A stretch of 64,000 nt of DNA, from assembly GCA_002401955.1 (NCBI GenBank), contig NVUQ01000001.1:124001-188000 (forward strand), in the 5' to 3' direction. How positions within the stretch are numbered: the first letter of the stretch is position 1; every line of letters begins with the position of its first letter. The stretch is from Flavobacteriales bacterium (GTDB lineage: Bacteria > Bacteroidota > Bacteroidia > Flavobacteriales_E > Vicingaceae). Below are positions 8,979 to 17,928 of the stretch, in pieces. The notes below the pieces were generated by a model that did not search any database, was not told the origin of the DNA, and worked only from the letters and a program-made list of their open reading frames with translations. Both the position numbers and the translations under genes were made by a program.

Positions 8979-11645
8979 ATGAGAACCTTTTTATTTTTTC
9001 TAATATTAGTGTTCCCTTCCTTATTGTTTTCACAAATAAAATTGGTTGAAAATAATTATCAACACGAGTTTGCTAATGCTTACGCTCAATATCCGAATGT
9101 TCCTAAAGGAGTTTTAGAAGCAGTTTCTTATACAACAACTCATTTTCAACATATTCAAAATATTACAGAAAGCTGTGCTGGTTTACCTAAGGTTTATGGA
9201 GTAATGGGTTTAACCTTAGATGGTGAAAATTATTTTAAAAACAATTTAAAATACATTTCTCAAGTGTCAGGAATATCTGTTAATGATATCATAAATAGTC
9301 CACAACATAATATAACGGCTTTTGCAGCAGCTTATAACCATGAGTTAACATTAAGCCCCTTTAAAAATAAAGGTCAGAATTATGCTCGTATTTTATCAAA
9401 ATTAAGTGAATTACCTAGTACTGGAATTCAACAAGATTATGCTTTAAATGCTCATTTGTATGCTGTGTTATCATTTTTAAATGATGCTAACATGCAGCGA
9501 GTGTATAATTTCCCAGATCACAATTTAGATTTAGAAATAGTTTTCGGCTCAGAAAACTTAAAAGTACTTCAGTCAACTGCTGTTATCGTTCAAAATAATC
9601 ACATAGAGGGAGATGATGGACAAATTTATAAGCCATCAACAATTAATAATAAAACAGCTGATTATCCTCCAGCAATTTCTGATTTTACAACTTGTAATTT
9701 TAGCTCAAGAAGTGGGGTGTCAGTTGATGCTGTAACAATTCATACTGTTCAAGGAAGTTATGCTGGTTGTATCTCATGGTTTAAAAATTGTAGTGCAAAT
9801 GTATCAGCACATTATGTTTTACGTTCGTCTGATGGACAGGTAACACAAATGGTTTTGGAATCTGAGAAGGCTTGGCATGTTGGTAATGAAAATCCTTATA
9901 CCATTGGTTTAGAGCATGAAGGTTTTGTAAATGATTCTACTTGGTATACTGCTGCAATGTATCAATCGTCAGCCGATTTGGTTAGAGACATTGCGCAAAG
10001 TGGTTACGGAATTGATCCATTAAGAACTGCTTATTTTCCTTGGGCTCCTACAACAAATTACAATGTATCTAGTATTCCAGGAAGCTGTGTTAAAATTAAA
10101 GGACATCAACATTACCCTAATCAAAGTCATACAGATCCTGGTTCAAATTGGGATTGGAAATATTATGATAATTTAATTAATGATACCACTTCGGTTACTA
10201 CAATTACAAGTGGTTCTGGAGTAATAACAGATAATGGAGGGTCTACTGGGAATTATACAGGAGAAAGAGATCTCATTTTAATTCAACCAACTAATGCAAG
10301 TAGCATTACCTTAACAACCGTTCAGTTTGATGTAGAAAGTACATGGGATTATTTATACGTTTATGATGGAACTACTACATTGTCTCCTTTAATTGGATAT
10401 TATACAGGAACAACTATTCCTGCCACTATAACATCAACTGGAGGAAGTATGCTATTAGAAATTCGTGCCGATTGTGCTAATGATGCTCCTGGGTTTGAAT
10501 TTAATTTCACTTCTGTTATTCCAGATTTAATTAAACCTACAACAGCTATTTCTGCTTCACCGGCTCCAAGTGCAGTAGCAGATTTTACAAGCAATTTTAC
10601 TGATGCTGATAATGTTGGAGGAAGTGGAGTAATGCATCAGTTTTATCAGGTAGCAGATTATGATAACATAGAATGGAGAGCAAATAAAGATAATGGATTT
10701 TTTAATGATGATTTTGATGTTGCTATTCATACTGATTGGATTGATTCTTCGGGTGTTTGGAATATACTAGGAACAAAACTTAATCAGAATGATGAGGCTA
10801 ATTCTAACACCAATATATATACTGTATTAGATCAAAACAATAGTGGGAAATTTCTTTACCATTACAAGGCTACCATTAGCGGAGTAGGAAGTAATAAACG
10901 AGCGGGATTTCATTACATGTGTGATGATGCTTCTCAAACCAATAGAGGAAACTCTTACTTTGTTTGGTTTAGACAAGATGATGGGAAACTGCAATTCTAT
11001 AAGGTGAATAATAATGTATTTTCATTAGAAAAAGATGTGGTTTACAATTTTAATGCAGGGCAAGAGTATGATTATAAAATTGTTTACGATAAAGCCACAG
11101 GAATAACAGAAGTTTACGTAGATGATGTTTATGCTGATTTTTGGCAAGATGGTTCACCAATAATGCTTGGAAATGCCATTTCTTTTAGAAGTGGTGATTG
11201 TATTTATGATGTAGATGATTTAAGCGTTTACCATGCTAGAACAGCATCTGAAACCATTTTAGTTGGAGCAGCAGCCACTAACGATATTCGATATGATAAT
11301 TTAAGTGTACCCAGTGGTCGAATAAATTCTATAGTAATTGATACAGCTCATAATATTTCAATAAAGGCAACCGAAATGGTTGATGTAGATTTTACTTTCA
11401 CCTGTGTTAAGGAGTTTGATAATGATGCTTTTTTAATTTATCCCAATCCAGCAAAAGAACAAATAACGATAACATTTAAAGAAGCAAAAACTGGTCAGTT
11501 AATGATTAGAGATGTTGTTGGAAGAGAGGTGTCAACTAGAAGACTAAATCAAACAAGAAAAACCACTCTTTCTGTTCAGGAGTTGTCTTCGGGTGTTTAT
11601 TTCTTAAATTTTGAAGGTGAGTCGATTCGATTTGTTAAGGAGTGA
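8979..11645 (+). CDS. Secreted N-acetylmuramoyl-L-alanine amidase with CUB-like and T9SS domains
   Basis: This is an 888-residue peptidoglycan hydrolase expected to cut the amide bond between MurNAc and the stem peptide. After a signal peptide (ending LLFSQ) and an N-terminal region of about 200 residues comes an amidase_2 domain with candidate zinc ligands in VTIHTVQGSY, IKGHQHYP and the HTDPG motif. A CUB-like beta domain follows (GNYTGERDLILIQP... WDYLYVYDG). The next long region resembles laminin-G/LamG-like beta sheets, and the end is a T9SS type-A domain (FLIYPNPAKEQITI). It is probably secreted to the surface or medium, for cell-wall remodelling or attack on other bacteria. Confidence 0.88.
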   Translation: MRTFLFFLILVFPSLLFSQIKLVENNYQHEFANAYAQYPNVPKGVLEAVSYTTTHFQHIQNITESCAGLPKVYGVMGLTLDGENYFKNNLKYISQVSGISVNDIINSPQHNITAFAAAYNHELTLSPFKNKGQNYARILSKLSELPSTGIQQDYALNAHLYAVLSFLNDANMQRVYNFPDHNLDLEIVFGSENLKVLQSTAVIVQNNHIEGDDGQIYKPSTINNKTADYPPAISDFTTCNFSSRSGVSVDAVTIHTVQGSYAGCISWFKNCSANVSAHYVLRSSDGQVTQMVLESEKAWHVGNENPYTIGLEHEGFVNDSTWYTAAMYQSSADLVRDIAQSGYGIDPLRTAYFPWAPTTNYNVSSIPGSCVKIKGHQHYPNQSHTDPGSNWDWKYYDNLINDTTSVTTITSGSGVITDNGGSTGNYTGERDLILIQPTNASSITLTTVQFDVESTWDYLYVYDGTTTLSPLIGYYTGTTIPATITSTGGSMLLEIRADCANDAPGFEFNFTSVIPDLIKPTTAISASPAPSAVADFTSNFTDADNVGGSGVMHQFYQVADYDNIEWRANKDNGFFNDDFDVAIHTDWIDSSGVWNILGTKLNQNDEANSNTNIYTVLDQNNSGKFLYHYKATISGVGSNKRAGFHYMCDDASQTNRGNSYFVWFRQDDGKLQFYKVNNNVFSLEKDVVYNFNAGQEYDYKIVYDKATGITEVYVDDVYADFWQDGSPIMLGNAISFRSGDCIYDVDDLSVYHARTASETILVGAAATNDIRYDNLSVPSGRINSIVIDTAHNISIKATEMVDVDFTFTCVKEFDNDAFLIYPNPAKEQITITFKEAKTGQLMIRDVVGREVSTRRLNQTRKTTLSVQELSSGVYFLNFEGESIRFVKE

Positions 11646-11659
11646 TTCTTTTAAGTTTT

Positions 11660-11962
11660 CTAGATAAATATAATTCCGATAGCAAATAAAAATCCTAATG
11701 TTATTCCAAGTACAATACTAAGTACAGCTTTATACTTTCCTTGGTACTTTTTTAATACCACCTTATACAATAATAGTTGAAATAGAAAAATTAAGATTGC
11801 ATAGATAAAGAATGTAATCCAGTTTCCTATATCTGTCATCCAATTAAAATTGTAATAACCCTCATCTATAAAACAAAAGAACAATGTAATTAAAATTGAA
11901 CTAAGAGGTAAAAGTAATATCTCATTTTTTTTAGTTGGTTTAATCGTGTTTGAAGCTGTCAT
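11660..11962 (-). CDS. Small membrane protein of unknown function
   Basis: The 100-residue product has about three hydrophobic segments (roughly residues 15-30, 45-65 and 78-100) and a basic N-terminus (TIKPTKKNEI). No family is recognised. It is convergent with the amidase gene, 14 bp away, and stands alone on its strand. Coding character is reasonable but rests on hydrophobicity only. Confidence 0.55.
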   Translation of the reverse strand: MTASNTIKPTKKNEILLLPLSSILITLFFCFIDEGYYNFNWMTDIGNWITFFIYAILIFLFQLLLYKVVLKKYQGKYKAVLSIVLGITLGFLFAIGIIFI

Positions 11963-12298
11963 GGTATAATTTTAAGTACTACAACGGCTGTTTCAAAATT
12001 TTATTGAGTTAGGTTTAAGAAATTATCCTATTCAAGAAGGTTAATTTAAATCTCTTTAGAACTTGTTTTTTTACTTATTGAGAAGAGTTCTATTTAATAG
12101 TGGTTCAGCAAGGTGTTCTCCTATAACGTTATCAACTTTTGGCAGACCATTTCCTATAGTGATAGGTAGTGGTTTAAAGTTGGGGCCATTTGCCACATTT
12201 ATTTTATCTAGTACACTAACCATTACTTAAAAACCCAATTTCGTGGTCACATTTAGTCATTATTTAAGCTCAGTTATTTAAAAACAAAGAAGAAGATC
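11963..12298. other. Gene-poor spacer with one small ORF
   Basis: No known gene is seen in this stretch. It holds the 50-codon minus-strand ORF listed separately, and otherwise AT-rich sequence without a clear promoter or hairpin. Confidence 0.5.
12071..12223 (-). CDS. Candidate small protein, 50 residues, unknown
   Basis: The ORF starts at ATG and ends at TAA, and is too short for the ORF track. It reads MVSVLDKINVANGPNFKPLP, then a glycine-rich middle and EHLAEPLLNRTLLNK. The composition is protein-like, with few of the low-complexity residues expected of random AT-rich frames. No signal peptide, membrane segment or known motif is seen, and no ribosome or promoter signal supports it. It could equally be a fragment of a decayed gene. 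Confidence 0.3.
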   Translation of the reverse strand: MVSVLDKINVANGPNFKPLPITIGNGLPKVDNVIGEHLAEPLLNRTLLNK

Positions 12299-12502
12299 TT
12301 AAAATAAGAGTTGATTTTTTTTAATAAGAATATGTTCATTAACTTCTTCGCACCATGAGATGTAGGTGTTTTCTATTTTTAACAACTGAGCATTGTTTTC
12401 TGTAAATACTTTCTTTAGGTTGTGTTTTATTTTTCCACAAATAGGACATTTGTGTTTTAACATAAATAATTCATCAGTTTTTTGTAAATCATTTTTAATC
12501 AT
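12299..12502 (-). CDS. Small zinc-ribbon-like protein, unknown
   Basis: The 67-residue product contains KHKCPICGKIKH, a typical half of a zinc ribbon, and a later single cysteine and histidine in SWCEEVNEH that might complete a metal site. It is predicted to be soluble. No family is recognised. The opposite-strand 60-codon ORF at 12393 is its antisense shadow and has less protein-like content. Confidence 0.45.
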   Translation of the reverse strand: MIKNDLQKTDELFMLKHKCPICGKIKHNLKKVFTENNAQLLKIENTYISWCEEVNEHILIKKNQLLF

Positions 12503-13208
12503 AAAGTATCTAGTATTAAGACATATAATAATTGCTAATGTAAATAACCTCGGGGCAAGCCCTACGAGGCATTAAAACATCTTTATTGTTTTGACTGCTT
12601 TAACATTTTATATTATTTTTCTAATCCTTGCTATTTTATCCTCAGTTTTATGTTAATCTACTCTATTGATAAAATAACCTTTCCCCTAAAATTCTCCTCC
12701 CGCTTAATCGCTTTTTCACTTCTGGATATTATTTAAATACCTCTCACTATTATATTCTATTAGTAAAGAATAAAAACAATAGGATTAAGGATGTTGAAAT
12801 AAGCATCTTTGTATTCATCTTTTGTTAATTTAACTTTCTGTTGTTTTATACTTTTTTGCAAGGTTTTGAATACTAGTTTCTGAGAGGATAACAACAATTG
12901 TTATTACCTTACAAAGGTGCTCTTAGTTTAGTTTAAAATCCTTAATTATAGTCTTACAAAATCTTACATAAATAAAAAAAGCTATTATAAAATCTTACAT
13001 AATAGTTTTAAGTGAATTAACTAGCTACATAAATAGCAAATTACACATTCAAGTCATCGCTCTTTTAATGGGTTTATTACCAATACTATTACTGCACTTA
13101 TAGCTTATCTTTATCCTCTCAATTTTCATCATAAAATTTGAGAGAGTAATTACGAATCAAGTTGCTCTATTTTAGAATCGATACTTAATTTATTGTCAAT
13201 TACGAAGC
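12503..13208. other. 706-bp gene-free region with short repeats
   Basis: No gene of normal length is seen on either strand. The region holds a REP-like hairpin (12548-12569), a 22-codon signal-peptide-like ORF on the minus strand (12750-12818), and a short minus-strand frame ending in NLAKKYKTTES that may be a gene remnant. Near 12957-13003 two copies of AAAATCTTACATA lie 36 bases apart, upstream of nothing on their own strand. Confidence 0.5.
12548..12569. repeat. REP-like GC-rich hairpin
   Basis: CCTCGGGGCAAGCCCTACGAGG folds as CCTCG-GGG, loop CAAG, CCC-(TA bulge)-CGAGG. It is sharply more GC-rich than its surroundings. The shape is that of REP elements mobilised by RAYT transposases, but no RAYT gene is in the window. 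Confidence 0.5.
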
Positions 13209-14822
13209 TTAAAGATTTACGAAATAGCTCTCTATGGTCTGATTTTTATCCAATTCTAATTTAGATTTGAGTCTATATTTTGCCACATTAATACTATTTA
13301 CAGACTGTTTGGTAATGTTAGAAATTTCTTTGGTAGAAAAATTCAGTTTAATGAATGTACACAAGCGAATTTCTGATTTTGTTAAGGGATTAGGTAGAGA
13401 AATAAGTTTTTCATGAAAACCTGGATCCACATCTTTGAAGCGAATTGCAAAATCATCCCAAAAGTCTTCATTTTTAATTTCCCCTTTCAAATCATTTAAT
13501 AAACTCTTTAATTGAACATTATCACTTTCTGAGAAGTCTGACAAATGTGTCTCTAGCTTTGAAATAGTACTATTTATCACTTCATTTTTGCTCACAAGCT
13601 GTGTAGAGGAATAGGCTATTTCTTTTTTTCCAGATGCAATCTTTCTTTTGAACCTCTTGCGCATTTGATGCCCAATAAACAAGATCACTAATAAAATCAG
13701 TATAAAGCTAACGCCAATCAATGCTGATTTTAATTTGTTTTTATCTTCTTTTAACCTCGCTTCTTTCTTGCCTCTAGCCAAATCTAACTCCAGAGTTCTG
13801 AATTCTTGAACAAGAAAGATTGATTCAATTTTAGTTTGGTTGTTTATTGCGTTAAGTGTGTCATTTATTTCATTTAAACGAATTAAATAGGTCAAGGCTG
13901 TAATCGAATCTTTTTTGGCAAGGTAAATATCATACAGTTGTGACAAACAAACACGGCTGGGTGCTAGTTTAATTTCGTTGGATTGGAATTGGGTTAAACA
14001 TTCGTTGAAAAGTGCCACCGACTGTTTTTCGTCACCGTTTAAATAAAGTAATTTTGCTTTTTGCATTTTGTTGTGTGACAATCTTACCATGTCTCTATTT
14101 ATAGAGTCTAATTCAATTGCAGTCTCTATCATGTCCAATGCTTTCTTGTATTCCTTTTTGTATAATAGTATATTAGATTGTGTAATACAAATAAATGAAT
14201 TTAAAGGATAGACTAAAGAACTATCAGAAATCCTGTACATCATTGAAATATTTGATTCTACTGAGTCAATTTTCTCAATTGCCATATAAGCACCTGCTCT
14301 ACTTGCATATGTAGTGGCAACATGCATAGAAATGAGAGAATCAGTAATTGAATTTGAAATAGGTGTATTTTGAAATGTGAGGGTTGCTTTGTTATAATAA
14401 GATATACCTTTTTCGTATTCAAGAAGCTCAATGTAACAATTACCAATATTTGCATGAACCAAGCCTTTGTAATGTTGAATCCACGAAATGAAATCTTTGG
14501 AAACAATTAGAGAATCAGACCTTTCAATAAGATCTAGACTCTTGAGATAGCATTCTATTGTCGCTGTCATATTCCCCGTTATAGACAGAATTTTCCCCTG
14601 ACAATTCATTACTTCTAATATTCCTTTCAAATTACCCTTTTGGCTAAACTCTTCGTGTTTAATCAGCGTTTTTTTCCATGCCAGTGTTAAGCTATCGTTG
14701 CGGATGTCATCAAAGATATTTTTTATAGAAATCTTAATTGACAAATCGAATTCACTTTTCTCTTGTGAGAAAATTAGGTTGCTCCAAAAGAAAAGCAAAC
14801 AATACATTAAAAGATACTTCAT
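13209..14822 (-). CDS. TPR regulator with LuxR-type HTH and membrane anchor
   Basis: The 537-residue protein has an N-terminal signal sequence (ending LIFSQ), a tetratricopeptide-repeat region to about residue 350, one transmembrane helix (about 365-385, IGVSFILILLVILFIGHQ), a coiled coil, and a C-terminal LuxR-like helix-turn-helix (FSTKEISNITKQSVNSINVA). The arrangement, with TPRs in the periplasm and the DNA-binding domain in the cytoplasm, is widespread in Bacteroidota and is thought to link envelope signals directly to transcription. Targets are not evident. Confidence 0.85.
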   Translation of the reverse strand: MKYLLMYCLLFFWSNLIFSQEKSEFDLSIKISIKNIFDDIRNDSLTLAWKKTLIKHEEFSQKGNLKGILEVMNCQGKILSITGNMTATIECYLKSLDLIERSDSLIVSKDFISWIQHYKGLVHANIGNCYIELLEYEKGISYYNKATLTFQNTPISNSITDSLISMHVATTYASRAGAYMAIEKIDSVESNISMMYRISDSSLVYPLNSFICITQSNILLYKKEYKKALDMIETAIELDSINRDMVRLSHNKMQKAKLLYLNGDEKQSVALFNECLTQFQSNEIKLAPSRVCLSQLYDIYLAKKDSITALTYLIRLNEINDTLNAINNQTKIESIFLVQEFRTLELDLARGKKEARLKEDKNKLKSALIGVSFILILLVILFIGHQMRKRFKRKIASGKKEIAYSSTQLVSKNEVINSTISKLETHLSDFSESDNVQLKSLLNDLKGEIKNEDFWDDFAIRFKDVDPGFHEKLISLPNPLTKSEIRLCTFIKLNFSTKEISNITKQSVNSINVAKYRLKSKLELDKNQTIESYFVNL

Positions 14823-14931
14823 GTAATATTTATGTAAGTTAAGTGTGATAATATTTGCTAACGTTATGGCTAAACTGTGTTTTAATACTGTTTTAGGTTT
14901 TGTGCCTGTTTAACAATTTTTTGTCAAAGAT

Positions 14932-14962
14932 ATTTAAAAAAAATATATACCTAAAAGTTAGG
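14932..14962 (-). terminator. Terminator of the AsmA-like gene
   Basis: Read on the minus strand, CCTAA-CTTT-TTAGG is followed by TATATATTTTTTTT, 37 bases after the stop of the AsmA-like gene. The stem is short, but the T-run is long. Confidence 0.4.
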
Positions 14963-14998
14963 AGTTTTTTTTTGCTAATAATTTAAAGTTTTTATACA

Positions 14999-17677
14999 CT
15001 AAATATTGTCAAAATCTTCGAACTCTTCATCATCAGGCTCGGCAATTTTATCGATAAACTTTCCTAAACCCTTTTTCTTTTTCTTCTTTTTGGTTGTTTT
15101 TGTTTTATTATTTTTTGTCTTGCTTTTTTGTTTCTTCTTCTCTTTTCCTTCTTCCTCTTCTTCCCACTCTATAATAAAACCATCATCTTTTGGTTTCTCT
15201 TCTTTTTTAATGATACTGTCTTTTTTAAACCAACCAAACTCTTTGTTTAATATCTTTTTTAGCGTTGTTTTTTCTTCTTTTAAATCTTCTTTCCAGCTCT
15301 CTTTTAATCCTTTTGTATCATAGCTTATTTTGTAATCATCTATTGTTCCAGTCATGAGTAAAAACAATGTTGTTCTTCCTAAGCCATCATCTTCAATGTA
15401 ACCAAATTCAGAGTTCTTAGTGTTGTTTTTCGCTTTGCCCCATAAAACATCGCTCATTAGTACTTTAAAGCGATAATCAATTTCATTATTAAAAGTATGC
15501 GTTCCTGAAAAGGTTAAATCTAACGCATTCGATTTTATTTCAGTTTTTGGAATGTAAACAGTTTGATCTTTTATTTCTATTTGTGTTTCTAAACTGTTAA
15601 ATTTAATGTGTTCTAATTCCTCTATTTCTATATATTTACTAAGTGCTAAAACAGGCTTGTAGTTTATCAATTCTCCATCTTTAATATTGACATTGGCCAA
15701 TACATAAATTTTATCTTTCTTTACTTTAAGATGTTTATCAAAAATGGATGCAAATTCAATAGTAGTGTTTGTTGTTCCTTTAATATTCTCGGCTTTAATT
15801 GCTTTCTGATTAAAGTTTTCAAACTGATAAAACAATTCGTAAACATCAACTTTGTTCGCACTTAACTTACTGGTAATCAACACTTCATTTTCTTTAGAAT
15901 CATCAAAGGCAATATTCCCATATACTTTTCCCTGCATGGCGTTAAACGATACATCTGTGGCAGTTAGCACTTTATCTTCTAGCTGAATGGTTCCCTTAAA
16001 ATTAGTTGCTGTAAATCTTCTAAACTGAAATGTATCAACATTAGCTCTAAAATTTAATACAACGTTTTTAGGTAAATTTAAGGTGTATTGAGATGAGTTT
16101 TTGTCTTCTTTATTATTAGTTAATAGCTCATCTAAATTTAGTTTATTGGAGTAGAAATTGGTTTTAACAGCCAATTGTTCTCCTTCGGCAAATAAAAATG
16201 CGAGTAAGTTTTTAAATTTTCCGTCTAATTCAAAATTACTGTTGTTAATACGGAATTTTAAGGTGTCGATTTGTACATCATTGTTGTTAAACTTAAATAA
16301 TCCGTTAATGTTTTTTATGCTTTTAGAATCATGTATTAATTTTAGATTGGTATTACTTAAACGAGCTGTTCCGTTTGCATTTAGCCTCCTTAGTTCAGAT
16401 GCTTTTATATCGCTAAGTTCTTTAATATAACCATCATAATTGAGGTTGATTTCTAGCTGTCCATTGGCTATTTCTAAGCTGTCCAATTTAAAAAAATCTT
16501 TAGCTGTTGCTATGTCTATATTGGCTTTAGAGTTAAATTCAATGTATGGATTTGAAAAATTGGTAATCACATAATTTCCAGAAATATTTCCCGCACCAAA
16601 ATTAGCACTCAAATCATTTAAGTTAAGTTCTGAAGTATTACTGTTGTTATTTTTGCCATTGGTAAAACTTCCTGTTAGGCTTAAATTAGTAAGTGATTTG
16701 TTTGATGAACGTTCAGTGATAACACCATTTTCTATACTAAAATTAGCATCAAAAGAAGGAGAATTTTTAATGGAAAATTCGCCATTGATAGTTGAGGAAT
16801 AAGTAATTTTTCCTTCAGACTTATAACTTGATAAAGCTTCTCTTTGCTTTTCTGGAAATAAAGAAAATAGTTCTTCAATTTCTAATCCCTCGCCCTCAGA
16901 TTTGATGTCTAAATCAATACCTACTTCCTTATTTATGATTTTTCCTGTAAGATTAAAGTGAAGTTTTTCTAACTCTATTTCTCCTTTTTTTATGGTGTAT
17001 ATTTGGGTAGTTTGATTAACCGCTAAAGAAGTGTTTATGATGATGTTTTTATCTTTTAAAATAGATTTTTCATTTTCATTAATTTGATGAACCATTAAAT
17101 TGGCTTGAGTATTAAGGGTAAATTCATCTTTAGAAAAGTTCCCAGATAATGAAATACCAATAGCTTCAATACTCATATCAATGTTTTTGTATTCATTTAA
17201 AACGTAACATGTTACATGTTTTATGGTAAGCTTTTCTAATTCAATAGCTAATTGATTTTCCGATTTCCCAGAGGTTTTCCAAAAATGATAGTTATCATTA
17301 CCGAACTTGTCAATTTTAATATTTACGATACCATCTTCTATCTGAACGGTTTTAATGGTGTAGTTTTCATTTAAAATGTCAATAATATTAAATTGAAGAT
17401 AAACGGACTGAGCCGAAAACAAGGTCCCTTTTTTCTCATTTTTGGTTACCTCATCAACAGTTACCTTTTTAAATTCTAATGATGCATAAGGAAATTTCTT
17501 AAAGACCGAAAACTCAACCTCTTTTACATTAATCTTTGTATCAATACTGTTGTTGATGCGTTCTATGATAAAGGCTTTTACTTTATTCTCATAAATAGTC
17601 GAAAAAACAACACCTATCACCACAAGTATTGCGATGATAACACCTAGTATTATTGATATGGTTTTTAATTTTTTCAC
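14999..17677 (-). CDS. AsmA-family envelope protein with highly basic C-terminus
   Basis: The 892-residue protein has one N-terminal membrane helix (about residues 7-28) followed by long beta-strand-rich AsmA/YhdP-like sequence (for example SVYLQFNIIDILNENYTIKT and repeated GxISG-type strands). AsmA-like proteins span the periplasm and are implicated in moving phospholipids to the outer membrane. The end is unusual: an acidic stretch (EWEEEEEGKEKK), a lysine/threonine tract with a run of seven lysines, and an acidic tail. Such a tail would be periplasmic if the protein is anchored as usual. Confidence 0.85.
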   Translation of the reverse strand: MKKLKTISIILGVIIAILVVIGVVFSTIYENKVKAFIIERINNSIDTKINVKEVEFSVFKKFPYASLEFKKVTVDEVTKNEKKGTLFSAQSVYLQFNIIDILNENYTIKTVQIEDGIVNIKIDKFGNDNYHFWKTSGKSENQLAIELEKLTIKHVTCYVLNEYKNIDMSIEAIGISLSGNFSKDEFTLNTQANLMVHQINENEKSILKDKNIIINTSLAVNQTTQIYTIKKGEIELEKLHFNLTGKIINKEVGIDLDIKSEGEGLEIEELFSLFPEKQREALSSYKSEGKITYSSTINGEFSIKNSPSFDANFSIENGVITERSSNKSLTNLSLTGSFTNGKNNNSNTSELNLNDLSANFGAGNISGNYVITNFSNPYIEFNSKANIDIATAKDFFKLDSLEIANGQLEINLNYDGYIKELSDIKASELRRLNANGTARLSNTNLKLIHDSKSIKNINGLFKFNNNDVQIDTLKFRINNSNFELDGKFKNLLAFLFAEGEQLAVKTNFYSNKLNLDELLTNNKEDKNSSQYTLNLPKNVVLNFRANVDTFQFRRFTATNFKGTIQLEDKVLTATDVSFNAMQGKVYGNIAFDDSKENEVLITSKLSANKVDVYELFYQFENFNQKAIKAENIKGTTNTTIEFASIFDKHLKVKKDKIYVLANVNIKDGELINYKPVLALSKYIEIEELEHIKFNSLETQIEIKDQTVYIPKTEIKSNALDLTFSGTHTFNNEIDYRFKVLMSDVLWGKAKNNTKNSEFGYIEDDGLGRTTLFLLMTGTIDDYKISYDTKGLKESWKEDLKEEKTTLKKILNKEFGWFKKDSIIKKEEKPKDDGFIIEWEEEEEGKEKKKQKSKTKNNKTKTTKKKKKKKGLGKFIDKIAEPDDEEFEDFDNI

Positions 17678-17695
17678 AATTGGCCTTGTTCAAAA

Positions 17696-17745
17696 TGTGA
17701 TTTCGAGTGATTTCGATTTTTTTTATCGAAATTTTATCGAGAACA
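17696..17745. repeat. Palindromic TTCGAGTG...TATCGAGAA repeat, copy 1
   Basis: TGTGATTTCGAGTGATTTCGAT, a T-tract, then ATCGAAATTTTATCGAGAAC. The inner TTTCGAT/ATCGAAA forms a hairpin. The copy faces away from the neighbouring copy at 17759-17817 and is related to the 37.3 kb elements. It lies just upstream of the AsmA-like gene. Confidence 0.6.
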
Positions 17746-17758
17746 TAATTTTGATATT

Positions 17759-17817
17759 AAATCATTGATTATCGATACGATTCGCTTTAGGCGAATCACT
17801 CGAATTGACAATGATTT
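17759..17817. repeat. MITE-like repeat with 9-bp terminal inverted repeats, copy 2
   Basis: The element is bounded by AAATCATTG and its exact reverse complement CAATGATTT. Inside, GATTCGC-TTTAG-GCGAATC forms a hairpin, and the reverse strand reads GTCAATTCGAGTG. The element at 37301-37385 has the same 9-bp ends. Confidence 0.65.
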
Positions 17818-17928
17818 AACTATTAAACGTAAAGTTTAAAATTCTATTTTATACAAGTAAAAAATCCTTTTTTATGAGAAACTTATTAGCAATAAGATGT
17901 GGAGAAGGTGTAGGTCTACTTTGGGTGT

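Noticed and set aside
12393-12575. 60-aa plus ORF
   Set aside because: It is antisense to the zinc-ribbon-like ORF and ends in the REP-like hairpin.
12750-12818. 22-codon minus ORF MNTKMLISTSLILLFLFFTN
   Set aside because: It looks like a signal peptide with nothing following. It is too short to support as a gene and is more likely a chance AT-rich frame or a scar.
12950-13010. Direct repeats AAAATCTTACATA that looked like the start of a CRISPR array
   Set aside because: There are only two copies with AT-rich intervening sequence and no cas genes. No CRISPR array is present in the window.
15006-15323. Plus-strand ORF of 105 aa inside the AsmA-like gene
   Set aside because: It is the antisense of the lysine-rich tail and reads as serine/phenylalanine low complexity, so it is a shadow.
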